DNA of 64,000 bases from Streptomyces rishiriensis (lineage in GTDB: Bacteria > Actinomycetota > Actinomycetes > Streptomycetales > Streptomycetaceae), in NCBI RefSeq assembly GCF_030815485.1, contig NZ_JAUSWV010000002.1:1984001-2048000 (forward strand), read 5' to 3'. Both the position numbers and the translations under genes were made by a program. The number at the start of each line of letters is the position of its first letter. Position 1 is the first letter of the stretch. Positions 46,964 through 55,127 of this stretch are shown piece by piece. The notes beneath the pieces are model-generated. The model saw nothing but the letters and a program-made list of their open reading frames with translations. It had not been told where the DNA came from and ran no database searches.

Positions 46964-47674
46964 TCACACCCCCGCCGCCCCCAGCAGTGATCCGACGAGA
47001 TACGTCACGCCCATCGCCAGCGCACCGCCCCCCACATTGCGCAGTACCGCGCGTCCCGGTGCCGCTGCTCCCAGGCGGGCGCTGCTCCAGCCTGTGCCCG
47101 CAAGGGCGGCCAGGACCGATGCGACGGTCACGGGGAGACGCCAGTCCGCCGGGGGCAGCACGATGGCCAGGAGGGGGAGCAGGGCCCCGGCCGTGAAGGC
47201 GAGGAAGCTGGCCCAGGCCGCGTGCCAGGGATTGGTGAGGTCGTCGGGGTCGATACCGAGCTCCACGCGCGCGTGGGCCCTCAGGGCGTCCCGTTCCGTG
47301 AGCTGGACGGCGGCCTCCCGGGCCACCTCCTGGGACAGCCCCCGTTCGGCCAGCAGTTCGGCCAGCTCCGCCAGCTCGGCCTCCGGCTGCTCGCGCAGTT
47401 CCCGGCGCTCCAGCGCGAGCGCCGCCTTCTCGGAGTCCCGTTGGGTCGACACGGAGACGTACTCCCCCGCCGCCATGGACATCGACCCGGCGAGCAGACC
47501 GGCGAGACCCGCCGTCAGCAGAGCCGAGCGGTCGTCCGTCGCGCCGGCCACGCCGACGACGAGACCGGCAATGGAGACGATGCCGTCGTTGGCGCCGAGG
47601 ACCGCGGCGCGCAGCCAGTTCAGCCGGGATCCGAGCGAGCCTCGGTGGGCCTCGGCGTGGGTGGGTTCCGTCAC
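46964..47674 (-). CDS. VIT1/CCC1-type transporter family protein
   Basis: 236 aa. The family start NWLRAAVLGANDGIVSIAGLVVGVAGA (about 19-45) and GLLAGSMSMAAGEYVSVSTQRDSEKAALALERREL (about 59-93) are diagnostic; in plant VIT1 the second segment and the following helices bind Fe2+. Five membrane helices are visible (about 31-48, 53-72, 150-168, 175-195, 215-234). A charged helical domain rich in Glu (about 85-125) corresponds to the metal-binding domain. The protein probably exports Fe2+ or Mn2+. Confidence 0.92.
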   Translation of the reverse strand: MTEPTHAEAHRGSLGSRLNWLRAAVLGANDGIVSIAGLVVGVAGATDDRSALLTAGLAGLLAGSMSMAAGEYVSVSTQRDSEKAALALERRELREQPEAELAELAELLAERGLSQEVAREAAVQLTERDALRAHARVELGIDPDDLTNPWHAAWASFLAFTAGALLPLLAIVLPPADWRLPVTVASVLAALAGTGWSSARLGAAAPGRAVLRNVGGGALAMGVTYLVGSLLGAAGV

Positions 47675-47699
47675 AGCACGGAGGATGGCACCCCGTGAG

Positions 47700-48015
47700 G
47701 CGCGTGCCCCGTACCGACGCTGCTCGCCGGCCGGGCGGCCGGGCGGGCAGGGCGGGTGCGGACGGGCAGGGCGGACGGGCAGGCACGCCCGATGCGGACG
47801 GGCAGGGCCACATGCGGACCGGCCGGCCGGACGGACTGTCGGGCAGGCAGGACGCAGACCGGCCGGGCGGCCGGGCGGGCAGGCCGGGTGCGGACCGGCC
47901 GGTCCGGGTGCGGACGGGCCCGGTGGCTGGTCCGGGTGCGGACGCGGCCGGCGGACGGGGGCGGGCGGACGGACGGGAACGGGCGGACCGGGGCGGACGG
48001 GGGCGGACGGGCGTG
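47700..48015. repeat. G-rich degenerate tandem repeat tract
   Basis: About 315 bp dominated by GGACGGGC, GGGCGGGC, CGGCCGGGCGG and GTGCGGAC words on the plus strand, with very little A or T. It fills most of the 502-bp gap between the VIT-type gene and the exonuclease gene. No reading frame here resembles a protein. Many GGG runs could form G-quadruplexes on the plus strand. Confidence 0.8.
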
Positions 48016-48176
48016 AAGCGTGGTTCCGATGAGGGGAGTTGGCCGGGCGTCAGCCGTCGGGCGCGGGCACGCGTGCGTGCGTCGCGCGAACTCCCGTACG
48101 GTCCGGAGGGCTTCGGTCGGCCCTCTTCGGGGCGGGTGCGCCGAGGTGTCAGTGGGGGCCCGTATCCTCAGTGACC

Positions 48177-49181
48177 ATGCTCGAAGACCACACGACGACA
48201 GCGTCCTCCCCCACGGAGTGGCCGACCGCGTATCCCCAGGGGTACGCGGTCGTTGACGTGGAGACCACCGGCCTGGCCCGGGACGACCGGATCATCTCCG
48301 CCGCCGTCTACCGGCTGGACGCGCGCGGCGAGGTGGAGGACCACTGGTACACGCTGGTCAATCCGGAGCGCGACCCGGGGCCCGTGTGGATCCACGGTCT
48401 GACGAGCGACGTACTCGAGGGTGCGCCCCTCTTCCGGGAAGTGGCCGCGGAGTTCGCCGCCCGGCTCGACGGGCGGGTGCTCGTCGCGCACAACGCGGTC
48501 TTCGACTGGCAGATGATCGCGCGGGAGTACGCGCGCGCGGAGTGCGAGGCGCCGGTACGACAGCGGCTGTGCACCATCGCGCTCTCCAAGGAGCTGGCTC
48601 TGCCGCTGCCCAACCACAAGCTGGAGTCGCTCGCGGCCCACTTCGGGGTGGTGCAGCAGCGCGCGCACCACGCGCTGGACGACGCGCGCGTGCTCGCCGA
48701 GGCGTTCCGGCCGAGTCTGCGGGCCGCGGCGGCGGGCGGTGTCCGGCTCCCGCTGCTCGAGTGCCGGCCGCTCACCGAGTGGGCCGACCGGCCCGCGCCC
48801 CTCATCGGCCGGCAGGCGAGCGGTCCGGGCGGTGGCGGCTACGGCGGCTACCGGCCCGGCACTTGGCGGCCGTCCCGCAAAAGGCCCGCATGCCCCCATC
48901 CCAATCCCGGTCGGTACGAAGACGGCAAAAGACTCAAGCAGGGCATGCGGGTCGCCTTCTCGGGCGACACCTCGGTCGAGCGGGACCTGCTGGAGGACCG
49001 CGCCGCCGAAGCGGGACTGCACGTCGCCACGAGCCTGTCCCGGCTGACCAGCCTGCTCGTCACCAACGACCCCGACTCGGGCACCTCGAAGGTGGTGAAG
49101 GCGCGGCAGTTCGGGACGCCCGTCGTCGACGAGGCCGCCTTCGGGCAACTCCTGCGGGATGTGGAGCCCGCCGACGGGTGA
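48177..49181 (+). CDS. DEDDh 3'-5' exonuclease with C-terminal BRCT-like domain
   Basis: 334 aa from ATG 48177; GTG 48171 is an in-frame alternative. There is no ribosome site, and TATCCT at 48163-48168 looks like a -10, so the mRNA may be leaderless. The DnaQ-type nuclease (about 20-190) has D27/E29 in VVDVETTGL, NAVFDWQM and HHALDDARVLAEAF. A basic linker (PHPNPGRYEDGKRLKQ) leads to a BRCT-like domain (about 255-330; MRVAFSGDTSVERDLLEDRAAEAGLHV...LVTNDPDSGTSKVVKARQFGTPVVDEAAF). It probably trims 3' ends in repair. Confidence 0.9.
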   Translation: MLEDHTTTASSPTEWPTAYPQGYAVVDVETTGLARDDRIISAAVYRLDARGEVEDHWYTLVNPERDPGPVWIHGLTSDVLEGAPLFREVAAEFAARLDGRVLVAHNAVFDWQMIAREYARAECEAPVRQRLCTIALSKELALPLPNHKLESLAAHFGVVQQRAHHALDDARVLAEAFRPSLRAAAAGGVRLPLLECRPLTEWADRPAPLIGRQASGPGGGGYGGYRPGTWRPSRKRPACPHPNPGRYEDGKRLKQGMRVAFSGDTSVERDLLEDRAAEAGLHVATSLSRLTSLLVTNDPDSGTSKVVKARQFGTPVVDEAAFGQLLRDVEPADG

Positions 49182-49261
49182 CCCGTACGTACGGGTGATT
49201 GCCACGCGACTCGCCCGCCGTCCGCTCGCCCGAGCGAGGACGACGGCTCACCCTGTGGCGC

Positions 49262-49495
49262 ATGGCGAGATGCGAAGTTTGCGGCAATGACTACGGAATG
49301 ACCTTCGAAGTGCACGCGCAGGGCGCGATCCATGTCTTCGACTGCTTCTCCTGTGCGATCCATCGCATGGCCCCCATCTGCGAGCACTGCCGGGTGCAGA
49401 TCATCGGCCAGGGCGTCGAGGTGGAGGGCCACTGGTACTGCGGCGCGCACTGCGCCCGCGCGGAGGGCAGGGCGGGCATCGTCGACAAGGTGTGA
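49262..49495 (+). CDS. Small Cys-rich zinc-binding protein
   Basis: 77 aa from ATG 49262 (MARCEVCGNDYGMTFEVHAQGAIHVFDCFSCAIHRMAPICEHCRVQIIGQGVEVEGHWYCGAHCARAEG...). The CxxC pairs at C4/C7, C28/C31 and C40/C43 plus C59 and C63, together with His residues, suggest two or three zinc sites of LIM/treble-clef type. I recall it as a widespread actinobacterial small protein of unknown function. No strong ribosome site is visible. Confidence 0.85.
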   Translation: MARCEVCGNDYGMTFEVHAQGAIHVFDCFSCAIHRMAPICEHCRVQIIGQGVEVEGHWYCGAHCARAEGRAGIVDKV

Positions 49496-49589
49496 GCCGA
49501 CCCGCCGGCCGCGGGGGCACGTGAGGTGACGACATCTTCTTGCGGTACCCGCCCGAATGCACCCCGCGACCGAGTTGTACGGTCGTGGG

Positions 49590-50381
49590 GTGTACCGCTT
49601 CCTGTTGTCCCGGCAGTGGGTGATCCTCACGCTGGTCTCCCTCCTCCTCATCCCCACGATGATCAGGCTGGGCTTCTGGCAGATGCATCGCTACGACGAG
49701 CGCACCGCGCGCAACCAGCTGGTCTCCGACGCGCTGACGGCCGAGGCGGTGCCCGTGGAGAAGCTGACCACCCCGGGACACGCCGTCACCCGCAGCGAGC
49801 GGTACCGAAGCGTCACCGCCACCGGTTCCTTCGACCCCGCGCGCGAGGTCGTCGTCAGGCGCCGCGTCAACGCCGACGAGACGGTCGGCTTCCACGTCCT
49901 CACGCCGTTCGTCCTGACGGACGGGAAGGTGCTGCTGGTCGACCGGGGCTGGATCCCCGCGGACGCCCCGAGTCAGACCTCGTTCCCCGAGGTCCCCGCG
50001 CCGCCCGCCGGCCGGATCACCGTCACCGGGCGGCTGATGCCCGACGAGACGACCGCCGCGAGCGGCATCAAGGACCTCAAGGGACTGCCGGACCGGCAGG
50101 TCATGCTGATCAACAGCGAGCAGGAGGCCCGGCGGCTCGGCACGCAGGTGCTCGGCGGCTACATCGCGCAGACGGCGCCCGAGCCGAAGGGTGACAGCCC
50201 GCAGCTGGTCGGGCGGCCCGGCAGTGAGGACGCGGCCCTGAACTACGCGTACGCGATCCAGTGGTGGCTGTTCTCCGTGGGCGTCCCCGTCGGCTGGGTC
50301 ATCCTGGTCCGCCGCGAGACCCGCGACCGGGCCCAGGCCGCCGCGCGAGAGGCGGAGCGGACCGAGCCGGCGACGGTCTGA
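49590..50381 (+). CDS. SURF1 family protein
   Basis: 263 aa from GTG 49590, chosen because family members start close to (M/V)YRFLLSRQWVILTLV; ATG 49557 would add 11 residues. An N-terminal membrane helix (about 8-28) ends in LGFWQMHRYDERT, and a second near the C-terminus is IQWWLFSVGVPVGWVILVRRE. Between them is the SURF1 periplasmic-type domain (GSFDPAREVVVRRRV, VLTPFVLTDGKVLLVDRGWIP). SURF1 assists heme a insertion into cytochrome aa3 oxidase. The oxidase genes are not in the window. Confidence 0.92.
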   Translation: MYRFLLSRQWVILTLVSLLLIPTMIRLGFWQMHRYDERTARNQLVSDALTAEAVPVEKLTTPGHAVTRSERYRSVTATGSFDPAREVVVRRRVNADETVGFHVLTPFVLTDGKVLLVDRGWIPADAPSQTSFPEVPAPPAGRITVTGRLMPDETTAASGIKDLKGLPDRQVMLINSEQEARRLGTQVLGGYIAQTAPEPKGDSPQLVGRPGSEDAALNYAYAIQWWLFSVGVPVGWVILVRRETRDRAQAAAREAERTEPATV

Positions 50382-50388
50382 CGGACGC

Positions 50389-50475
50389 GGGCACGCGCGG
50401 ACGCGGGCACGGCACGCACCCGCACACGGCACGGACGCGGGCACGGACGCACAGGCGCACGCGGGCACGGACCGC
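50389..50475. repeat. Degenerate GCGGGCACGGACGC repeats
   Basis: GCGGGCACG and GGCACGGACGC words alternate about eight times just past the SURF1 stop codon (50381). The rest of the 292-bp gap to the GH15 gene shows no other structure I can name. Confidence 0.7.
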
Positions 50476-50673
50476 AGGTGGCGGCGTGATCGCAGGCGGT
50501 GGCCTGATCGCCGTCGTCTTCGCCCCGGTCACGCCGACCGGCCCGCGGGCGTCGGGTCGGCCGCGGACGGGACCGGGAGTCGTCCTCGGGGACGCCGGCC
50601 CCGACGGTCCCGTCGTCACTCGCCCGGCCGCAGCCCTGATTGCCCCGGGGGCCCACCGGGAACCCGCACCTGC

Positions 50674-52461
50674 GTGCACCCCCGCATCGAGGACTACGCA
50701 CTCATCGGCGACGAACAGACCGCCGCCCTGGTCGGCACGGACGGTTCCGTCGACTGGCTCTGTCTGCCCCGCTTCGACTCCGGAGCCTGCTTCGCGCGCC
50801 TTCTCGGCGAGGAGGAGAACGGCCACTGGCGCATCGCCCCGCAGGGCGCGCGGGGAGCCTGCACGCGGCGCGCCTACCGGCCCGACACCCTCGTCCTGGA
50901 CACCGAGTGGGAAACGGACGAGGGGGCGATCCGGGTCACCGACCTGATGCCCCAACGCGACAGGGCCCCCGACGTCGTCCGCATCGTCCAGGGACTGCGC
51001 GGCCGGGTCACCGTCCGCAGCGCGCTGCGGCTGCGCTTCGACTACGGCTGGGTCGTCCCGTGGATGCGCCGGGCCGACGGCCATCGGGTGGCGGTCGGCG
51101 GTCCCGACGCGGTCTGGTTCCGCAGCGAGCCGGAGGTGCGCACCTGGGGCGAGGACTTCACCACCTACTCGGAGTTCTCCGTCGGGGAGGGCGAGTCGGT
51201 GGCCTTCGTGCTGACCTGGCACCCCTCGCACGAGTCGCGCCCGCCGCTCGTCGACCCGTGGGAGGCGCTGCGGGTCAGCGTCGACGACTGGCGGGCGTGG
51301 GCCGCCCGCTGCCGCTACGACGGTCCCCACCGGGACGCCGTCGTCCGCTCCCTGATCACCCTCAAGGCCCTCACGTACGTCCCCACCGGCGGTATCGTCG
51401 CCGCGCTCACCACCTCCCTGCCCGAGGAGGTGGGCGGGATCCGCAACTGGGACTACCGCTACTGCTGGCTGCGCGACTCGACGCTCACCCTCGGCGCCCT
51501 GCTGGCGGCCGGCTACCAGGACGAGGCCGAGGCCTGGCGCAACTGGCTGCTGCGCGCCGTCGCGGGCGATCCGGCGGACCTCCAGATCATGTACGGGCTG
51601 GCGGGCGAGCGCCGGCTGCCCGAGTGCGAGCTGCCCTGGCTGTCCGGCTACGAGGACTCCACGCCGGTGCGCATCGGCAACGGGGCCGTGGACCAGCTGC
51701 AACTGGACGTCTACGGCGAGGTCATGGACTCGCTGTCGCTGGCCCGGTCCTCCGGTATGTCTCCCCGGCCGCACGTATGGTCGTTGCAGTGCGCGCTGAT
51801 GAAGTGGCTCGGCGAGAACTGGCGGCGGCCGGACGAGGGGCTGTGGGAGGTGCGCGGCGGCCGGCGGCAGTTCGTGCACTCCAAGGTGATGGTGTGGGTG
51901 GCCGCCGACCGGGCCGTGCGCACGCTGGAGGATCACCCCGGTCTGAGCGGTGACCTGGCGGGCTGGCGGGCGCTGCGCGACGAGGTGCACCGCGAGGTGT
52001 GCGAGAAGGGGTACGACCCGGAGCGGAACACGTTCACCCAGTCCTACGGCTCGCGCGACCTGGACGCCTCCCTGCTGCTCATTCCCCGCGTCGGTTTCCT
52101 GCCGCCGGACGACCCGCGCGTGGTCGGGACCGTGGACGCGGTCCGCGAGGAACTCGGGCACGGCGGTCTGCTGCGCCGCTACAGCACGGACGGCAGGAGC
52201 GTCGACGGCCTGCCGGGCGACGAGGGCACCTTCCTGGCCTGCTCGTTCTGGCTCGCGGACGCACTGCACATGACGGGCCGCGCGGAGGAGGCGCGGGAGC
52301 TGTTCGAGCGGCTCGTGGGCCTGGCCAACGACGTGGGGCTGCTCGCGGAGGAGTACGACCCGTCGACCGGCCGGCACCTCGGCAACTTCCCGCAGGCCTT
52401 CAGTCACATCGGCCTGGTCAACACCGCCCTCGCCCTGTTCGGCACGCAGGAGGCAGGATAG
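50674..52461 (+). CDS. Glycoside hydrolase family 15 protein
   Basis: 595 aa from GTG 50674 (MHPRIEDYALIGDEQTAALVGTDGSVDWLCLPRFDSGACFARLLG). This N-terminus is the beta-sandwich of the bacterial GH15 branch, which includes glucoamylases and actinobacterial trehalases. The (alpha/alpha)6 barrel starts near residue 225: IRNWDYRYCWLRDSTLTLGALLAAGY, LPWLSGYEDSTPVRIGNGAVDQLQLDVYGEV, then EEYDPSTGRHLGNFPQAFSHIGLV, containing the catalytic Glu pair. There is no signal peptide, so it acts in the cytoplasm, most likely on trehalose or alpha-glucans. An SDR gene follows after 5 bp. Confidence 0.93.
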   Translation: MHPRIEDYALIGDEQTAALVGTDGSVDWLCLPRFDSGACFARLLGEEENGHWRIAPQGARGACTRRAYRPDTLVLDTEWETDEGAIRVTDLMPQRDRAPDVVRIVQGLRGRVTVRSALRLRFDYGWVVPWMRRADGHRVAVGGPDAVWFRSEPEVRTWGEDFTTYSEFSVGEGESVAFVLTWHPSHESRPPLVDPWEALRVSVDDWRAWAARCRYDGPHRDAVVRSLITLKALTYVPTGGIVAALTTSLPEEVGGIRNWDYRYCWLRDSTLTLGALLAAGYQDEAEAWRNWLLRAVAGDPADLQIMYGLAGERRLPECELPWLSGYEDSTPVRIGNGAVDQLQLDVYGEVMDSLSLARSSGMSPRPHVWSLQCALMKWLGENWRRPDEGLWEVRGGRRQFVHSKVMVWVAADRAVRTLEDHPGLSGDLAGWRALRDEVHREVCEKGYDPERNTFTQSYGSRDLDASLLLIPRVGFLPPDDPRVVGTVDAVREELGHGGLLRRYSTDGRSVDGLPGDEGTFLACSFWLADALHMTGRAEEARELFERLVGLANDVGLLAEEYDPSTGRHLGNFPQAFSHIGLVNTALALFGTQEAG

Positions 52462-52466
52462 GGGTC

Positions 52467-53222
52467 ATGGATCTTGGACTGAAGGACCGGGTGTACGTGG
52501 TCACCGGGGCGACGCGCGGCCTCGGCAACGCCACCGCGCGCGAGCTCGTCGCGGACGGCGCGAAGGTGGTGCTCACCGGGCGGGACGAGAAGCGCGTCGC
52601 CGACGCCGCGGCCGAGCTGGGCCCGAACGCCGTCGGACTCGCCGTGGACAACGCCGACCCCGGGGCCGCGGCGCGGCTGATCGCGGCGGCACGCGAGGCC
52701 TTCGGCGGGTTCGACGGGGTGCTGGTGAGCGTGGGCGGTCCGCCGCCCGGGTTCGTCGCGGACAACACGGACGAGCAGTGGCAGACCGCCTTCGAGTCGG
52801 TGTTCCTGGGCGCGGTCCGGCTGGCGCGGGCGGCCGCCGCCGAGCTGGAGGCGGGCGGCGTCATCGGATTCGTTCTGTCGGGGTCGGTGCACGAGCCGAT
52901 TCCCGGGCTGACCATCTCCAACGGCCTGCGGCCGGGACTGGCCGGGTTCGCGAAGTCCCTCTCCGACGAGTTGGGGCCCCGGGGGATCCGGGTCGTGGGA
53001 CTGCTGCCGGCTCGTATCGACACCGATCGGGTGCGGGAGCTCGACGGGCTGTCGGCCGACCCCGAGGCCACCCGGGCCGCGAACGAGTCCCGGATCCCGC
53101 TGCGGCGGTACGGGACGCCGGCGGAGTTCGGCCGGACGGCCGCGTTCCTGCTGTCGCCGGCGGCCTCTTATCTGACGGGTGTCATGGTGCCGGTCGACGG
53201 CGGGATGCGGCACGGGTTCTGA
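52467..53222 (+). CDS. Atypical SDR protein lacking the YxxxK pair
   Basis: 251 aa from ATG 52467, 5 bp after the GH15 stop and with AGGAGG inside the GH15 end, so the two are co-transcribed. The NAD(P)-binding half is regular (VYVVTGATRGLGNATARELVADGAKVVLTGRD; VGGPPPG in place of NNAG). The C-terminal YLTGVMVPVDGGMRHGF is also regular. Where classical SDRs have SNYAASK, this protein has SNGLRP, so the catalytic Tyr and Lys are absent. It is either a non-classical reductase or a binding protein. The substrate is unknown. Confidence 0.88.
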   Translation: MDLGLKDRVYVVTGATRGLGNATARELVADGAKVVLTGRDEKRVADAAAELGPNAVGLAVDNADPGAAARLIAAAREAFGGFDGVLVSVGGPPPGFVADNTDEQWQTAFESVFLGAVRLARAAAAELEAGGVIGFVLSGSVHEPIPGLTISNGLRPGLAGFAKSLSDELGPRGIRVVGLLPARIDTDRVRELDGLSADPEATRAANESRIPLRRYGTPAEFGRTAAFLLSPAASYLTGVMVPVDGGMRHGF

Positions 53223-53305
53223 CCGGTCCGGCGCCGGGCGCGGGGACCGGTCACGGCCACGCGGCACCGCCGCGGACCGTCACCGCCCCCGGCCTCCCGG
53301 GCAGC

Positions 53306-53884
53306 TCAACCCACCCTTTCCGCCTTGTGTTTGAGGCCTTTCATCCGCACCTCGGCGGGCAGCGCCTCGAGCGCCGCCGAATCCCGCGCGTGCGCCAGGG
53401 CCTGCGCCGTCAGGTGGTCCAGCGCCGTCGCCGGGTCCACATGGGGCTCCAGCACCAGGCGGACCCGTGCCTCGGGCGCCTCCCTCCTGCCCTTCAGCGC
53501 CACATGGGCGTGGGCGACGCCGTCCAGCCGCTCCGCCTCGCCGGCGAGCACGGCCTCCAGCGCGCGGCCCCGCAGCAGCGCTCCCGCGCCGTCGCCCGTG
53601 TCGACGAGGAGTTCGCCGAGCCGGCGGCGGCGCAGGACCGCCGTCAGCCACCACAGGGTCAGCAGGACGAGAAGCGCGAGGACCGCGATCACCGCCGGCC
53701 ACCACCAGCCGTCGCCGCGCCAGCGGGTGCGCTCGGCGGTGGTGAGAAGGACGTCGTGCGGGCCGTCGTGGAGCCACCACGAGGGTGCGGAGGCGCCCAG
53801 GCCCACGGCCAGCACCGCGCCGCCGACGGCGAGGAGCACCAGTCCGACGACGGCGATGAGCACGCGGTTGACGGTGGCGGGCAT
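53306..53884 (-). CDS. amaP: Alkaline-shock membrane anchor protein AmaP
   Basis: 192 aa from ATG 53884. Two membrane helices (about 6-29 and 62-81; VLIAVVGLVLLAVGGAVLAVGL, VIAVLALLVLLTLWWLTAVL) are followed by a cytoplasmic alpha/beta domain (about 90-180) related to Asp23 (GALLRGRALEAVLAGEAERLDGVAHAHVAL). In Staphylococcus aureus, AmaP tethers Asp23 to the membrane. It is the last gene of a five-gene operon with two Asp23 proteins, which supports the same role. Confidence 0.88.
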   Translation of the reverse strand: MPATVNRVLIAVVGLVLLAVGGAVLAVGLGASAPSWWLHDGPHDVLLTTAERTRWRGDGWWWPAVIAVLALLVLLTLWWLTAVLRRRRLGELLVDTGDGAGALLRGRALEAVLAGEAERLDGVAHAHVALKGRREAPEARVRLVLEPHVDPATALDHLTAQALAHARDSAALEALPAEVRMKGLKHKAERVG

Positions 53885-53889
53885 CGTCC

Positions 53890-54519
53890 TCACCCCTTCT
53901 TCCCGGGTCGCCGCACATGGAGTGACAGGCCGAGCGGCCGGACCAGGCCGAGGCCACGGATGGCGTCGGTGAGGACGGCGTCCAGGTCGGCGTGTACGTC
54001 GTCCAGGTCGCGGAAGTGGGACAGCGCGCGGACGTCGGCCTTCCGGCGGCTCGTGCGCACCCGTACCGACTGCACGCCGGCGACCTCCATGGCCCGGTCG
54101 CGCAGCACCAGCGCGGCCGCGTCCCGGTGGAGCCCCGCCCGGACGTCCGGATGGGTGCGGCTCATCGGCAGGACGGCCCTGAGGCCCGGGGTGACGGCCA
54201 GGACGATCAGCCACAGGCCGAGGGCCGCCGCGACCCCGGCGCCGACCAGCACCCAGATGTCGTCGAGCGGACGCTCGGCGAGCTGCCGGGCGAGTCCGCG
54301 CCGCCAGGCCATGGCGGACCGGTGGGTCCGGACGGCGGCCACGTCGTAGAGGAAGGCTGCCGAGACGACCAGCAGCAGCGCCGCGACGACCCCGGCCGGG
54401 ACACGGCGCGCCGACCAGAAGCGGTGGTCGGCGGGTCCGGCCGGGCCGGGGCCGGTTTCTTGCGTGGGTTTCTCCAGAACGGGCAGCGTGCTGCCCTGCA
54501 AGCCTCCGGGCTCGCTCAT
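53890..54519 (-). CDS. DUF6286-type membrane protein of the Asp23 operon
   Basis: 209 aa. A Pro-rich N-terminus precedes two membrane helices (about 39-60 and 88-110; VPAGVVAALLLVVSAAFLYDVAAV, IWVLVGAGVAAALGLWLIVLAV). The C-terminal domain (about 120-205) resembles an Asp23-like alpha/beta unit (AALVLRDRAMEVAGVQSVRVRTSRRKADVRA). It overlaps the upstream Asp23 gene by 4 bp and ends 5 bp before amaP, so it belongs to the same transcript and is probably a second membrane anchor. Confidence 0.85.
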   Translation of the reverse strand: MSEPGGLQGSTLPVLEKPTQETGPGPAGPADHRFWSARRVPAGVVAALLLVVSAAFLYDVAAVRTHRSAMAWRRGLARQLAERPLDDIWVLVGAGVAAALGLWLIVLAVTPGLRAVLPMSRTHPDVRAGLHRDAAALVLRDRAMEVAGVQSVRVRTSRRKADVRALSHFRDLDDVHADLDAVLTDAIRGLGLVRPLGLSLHVRRPGKKG

Positions 54520-54902
54520 CGCGTCCTCCCGTGCGCCACACCGGGGGTCGTTGTCAGGTGCAGCCGTTCCACCTGGACGGCGACCTCCGGAACGTCCATT
54601 CCCACCAACGCGCCTACCCGCTCGGTGACATGCCGACGCACACGGTGACAGCGTCCGCCGATATCGGTCGGGTAGTCGAGTTCGAGATGGACCCGTACGT
54701 GCGCGGCCTCGTGGTGGACGACGACGGTCGCGTGCGGACCGGCGGCGTCGGGCGGCAGGGGGCCGACCGCCTCCCGCGCGGCCCGGGCGGCGATCTTCGC
54801 CACCACCCGGTCGGCGATGCGGGTCGCGCCGCGCGCGGCCGGGGGCACGACGGACGGGCGCCCCCCGCCGACGGCGGCGCCCCGGTCGTCCGCGGGGGTC
54901 AC
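54516..54902 (-). CDS. Asp23/Gls24 family envelope stress protein (first of two)
   Basis: 128 aa from GTG 54902, which overlaps the stop of the small membrane protein upstream (GTGA). Core: GATRIADRVVAKIAARAAREAVGPL (about 24-48) and the beta-alpha-beta unit VVVHHEAAHVRVHLELDYPTDIGGRCHRVRRHVTERVGALVGMDVPEVAVQVERL. The I-A-D-x-V-V-x-K-I-A signature is that of Asp23/Gls24, abundant stress proteins that coat the membrane. Longer in-frame starts run through the upstream gene and are shadows. Confidence 0.88.
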   Translation of the reverse strand: MTPADDRGAAVGGGRPSVVPPAARGATRIADRVVAKIAARAAREAVGPLPPDAAGPHATVVVHHEAAHVRVHLELDYPTDIGGRCHRVRRHVTERVGALVGMDVPEVAVQVERLHLTTTPGVAHGRTR

Positions 54903-55084
54903 CGGCGCCGGTCGTCGCGGGTGCGGAAGAAGTCGCCGAGGTCCAGGTCCCCCTCGAGGAACCGGCCGACGACGAACCCGATGGCGCCCAGTGCCGCCAC
55001 CAGGACGAAGGCCCCGAACCCGCCGAAGTATCCGGCGAAGCCCAGCGCCATGCCGGCGATCATGCCGACCACGGCCATGTTCAA
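54899..55084 (-). CDS. Small membrane protein of the Asp23 operon
   Basis: 61 aa: MNMAVVGMIAGMALGFAGYFG, then GFGAFVLVAALGAIGFVVGRFLEGDLDLGDFFRTRDDRRR. Two glycine-rich membrane helices are followed by a short charged tail. This is the DUF2273-like component usually found between Asp23 genes. It is coupled to the next gene by a 4-bp overlap. Confidence 0.85.
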   Translation of the reverse strand: MNMAVVGMIAGMALGFAGYFGGFGAFVLVAALGAIGFVVGRFLEGDLDLGDFFRTRDDRRR

Positions 55085-55127
55085 CGTGCTCTCCCCTCGG
55101 GGGTGCGGTCACCCGCTCGTCCGTGTG

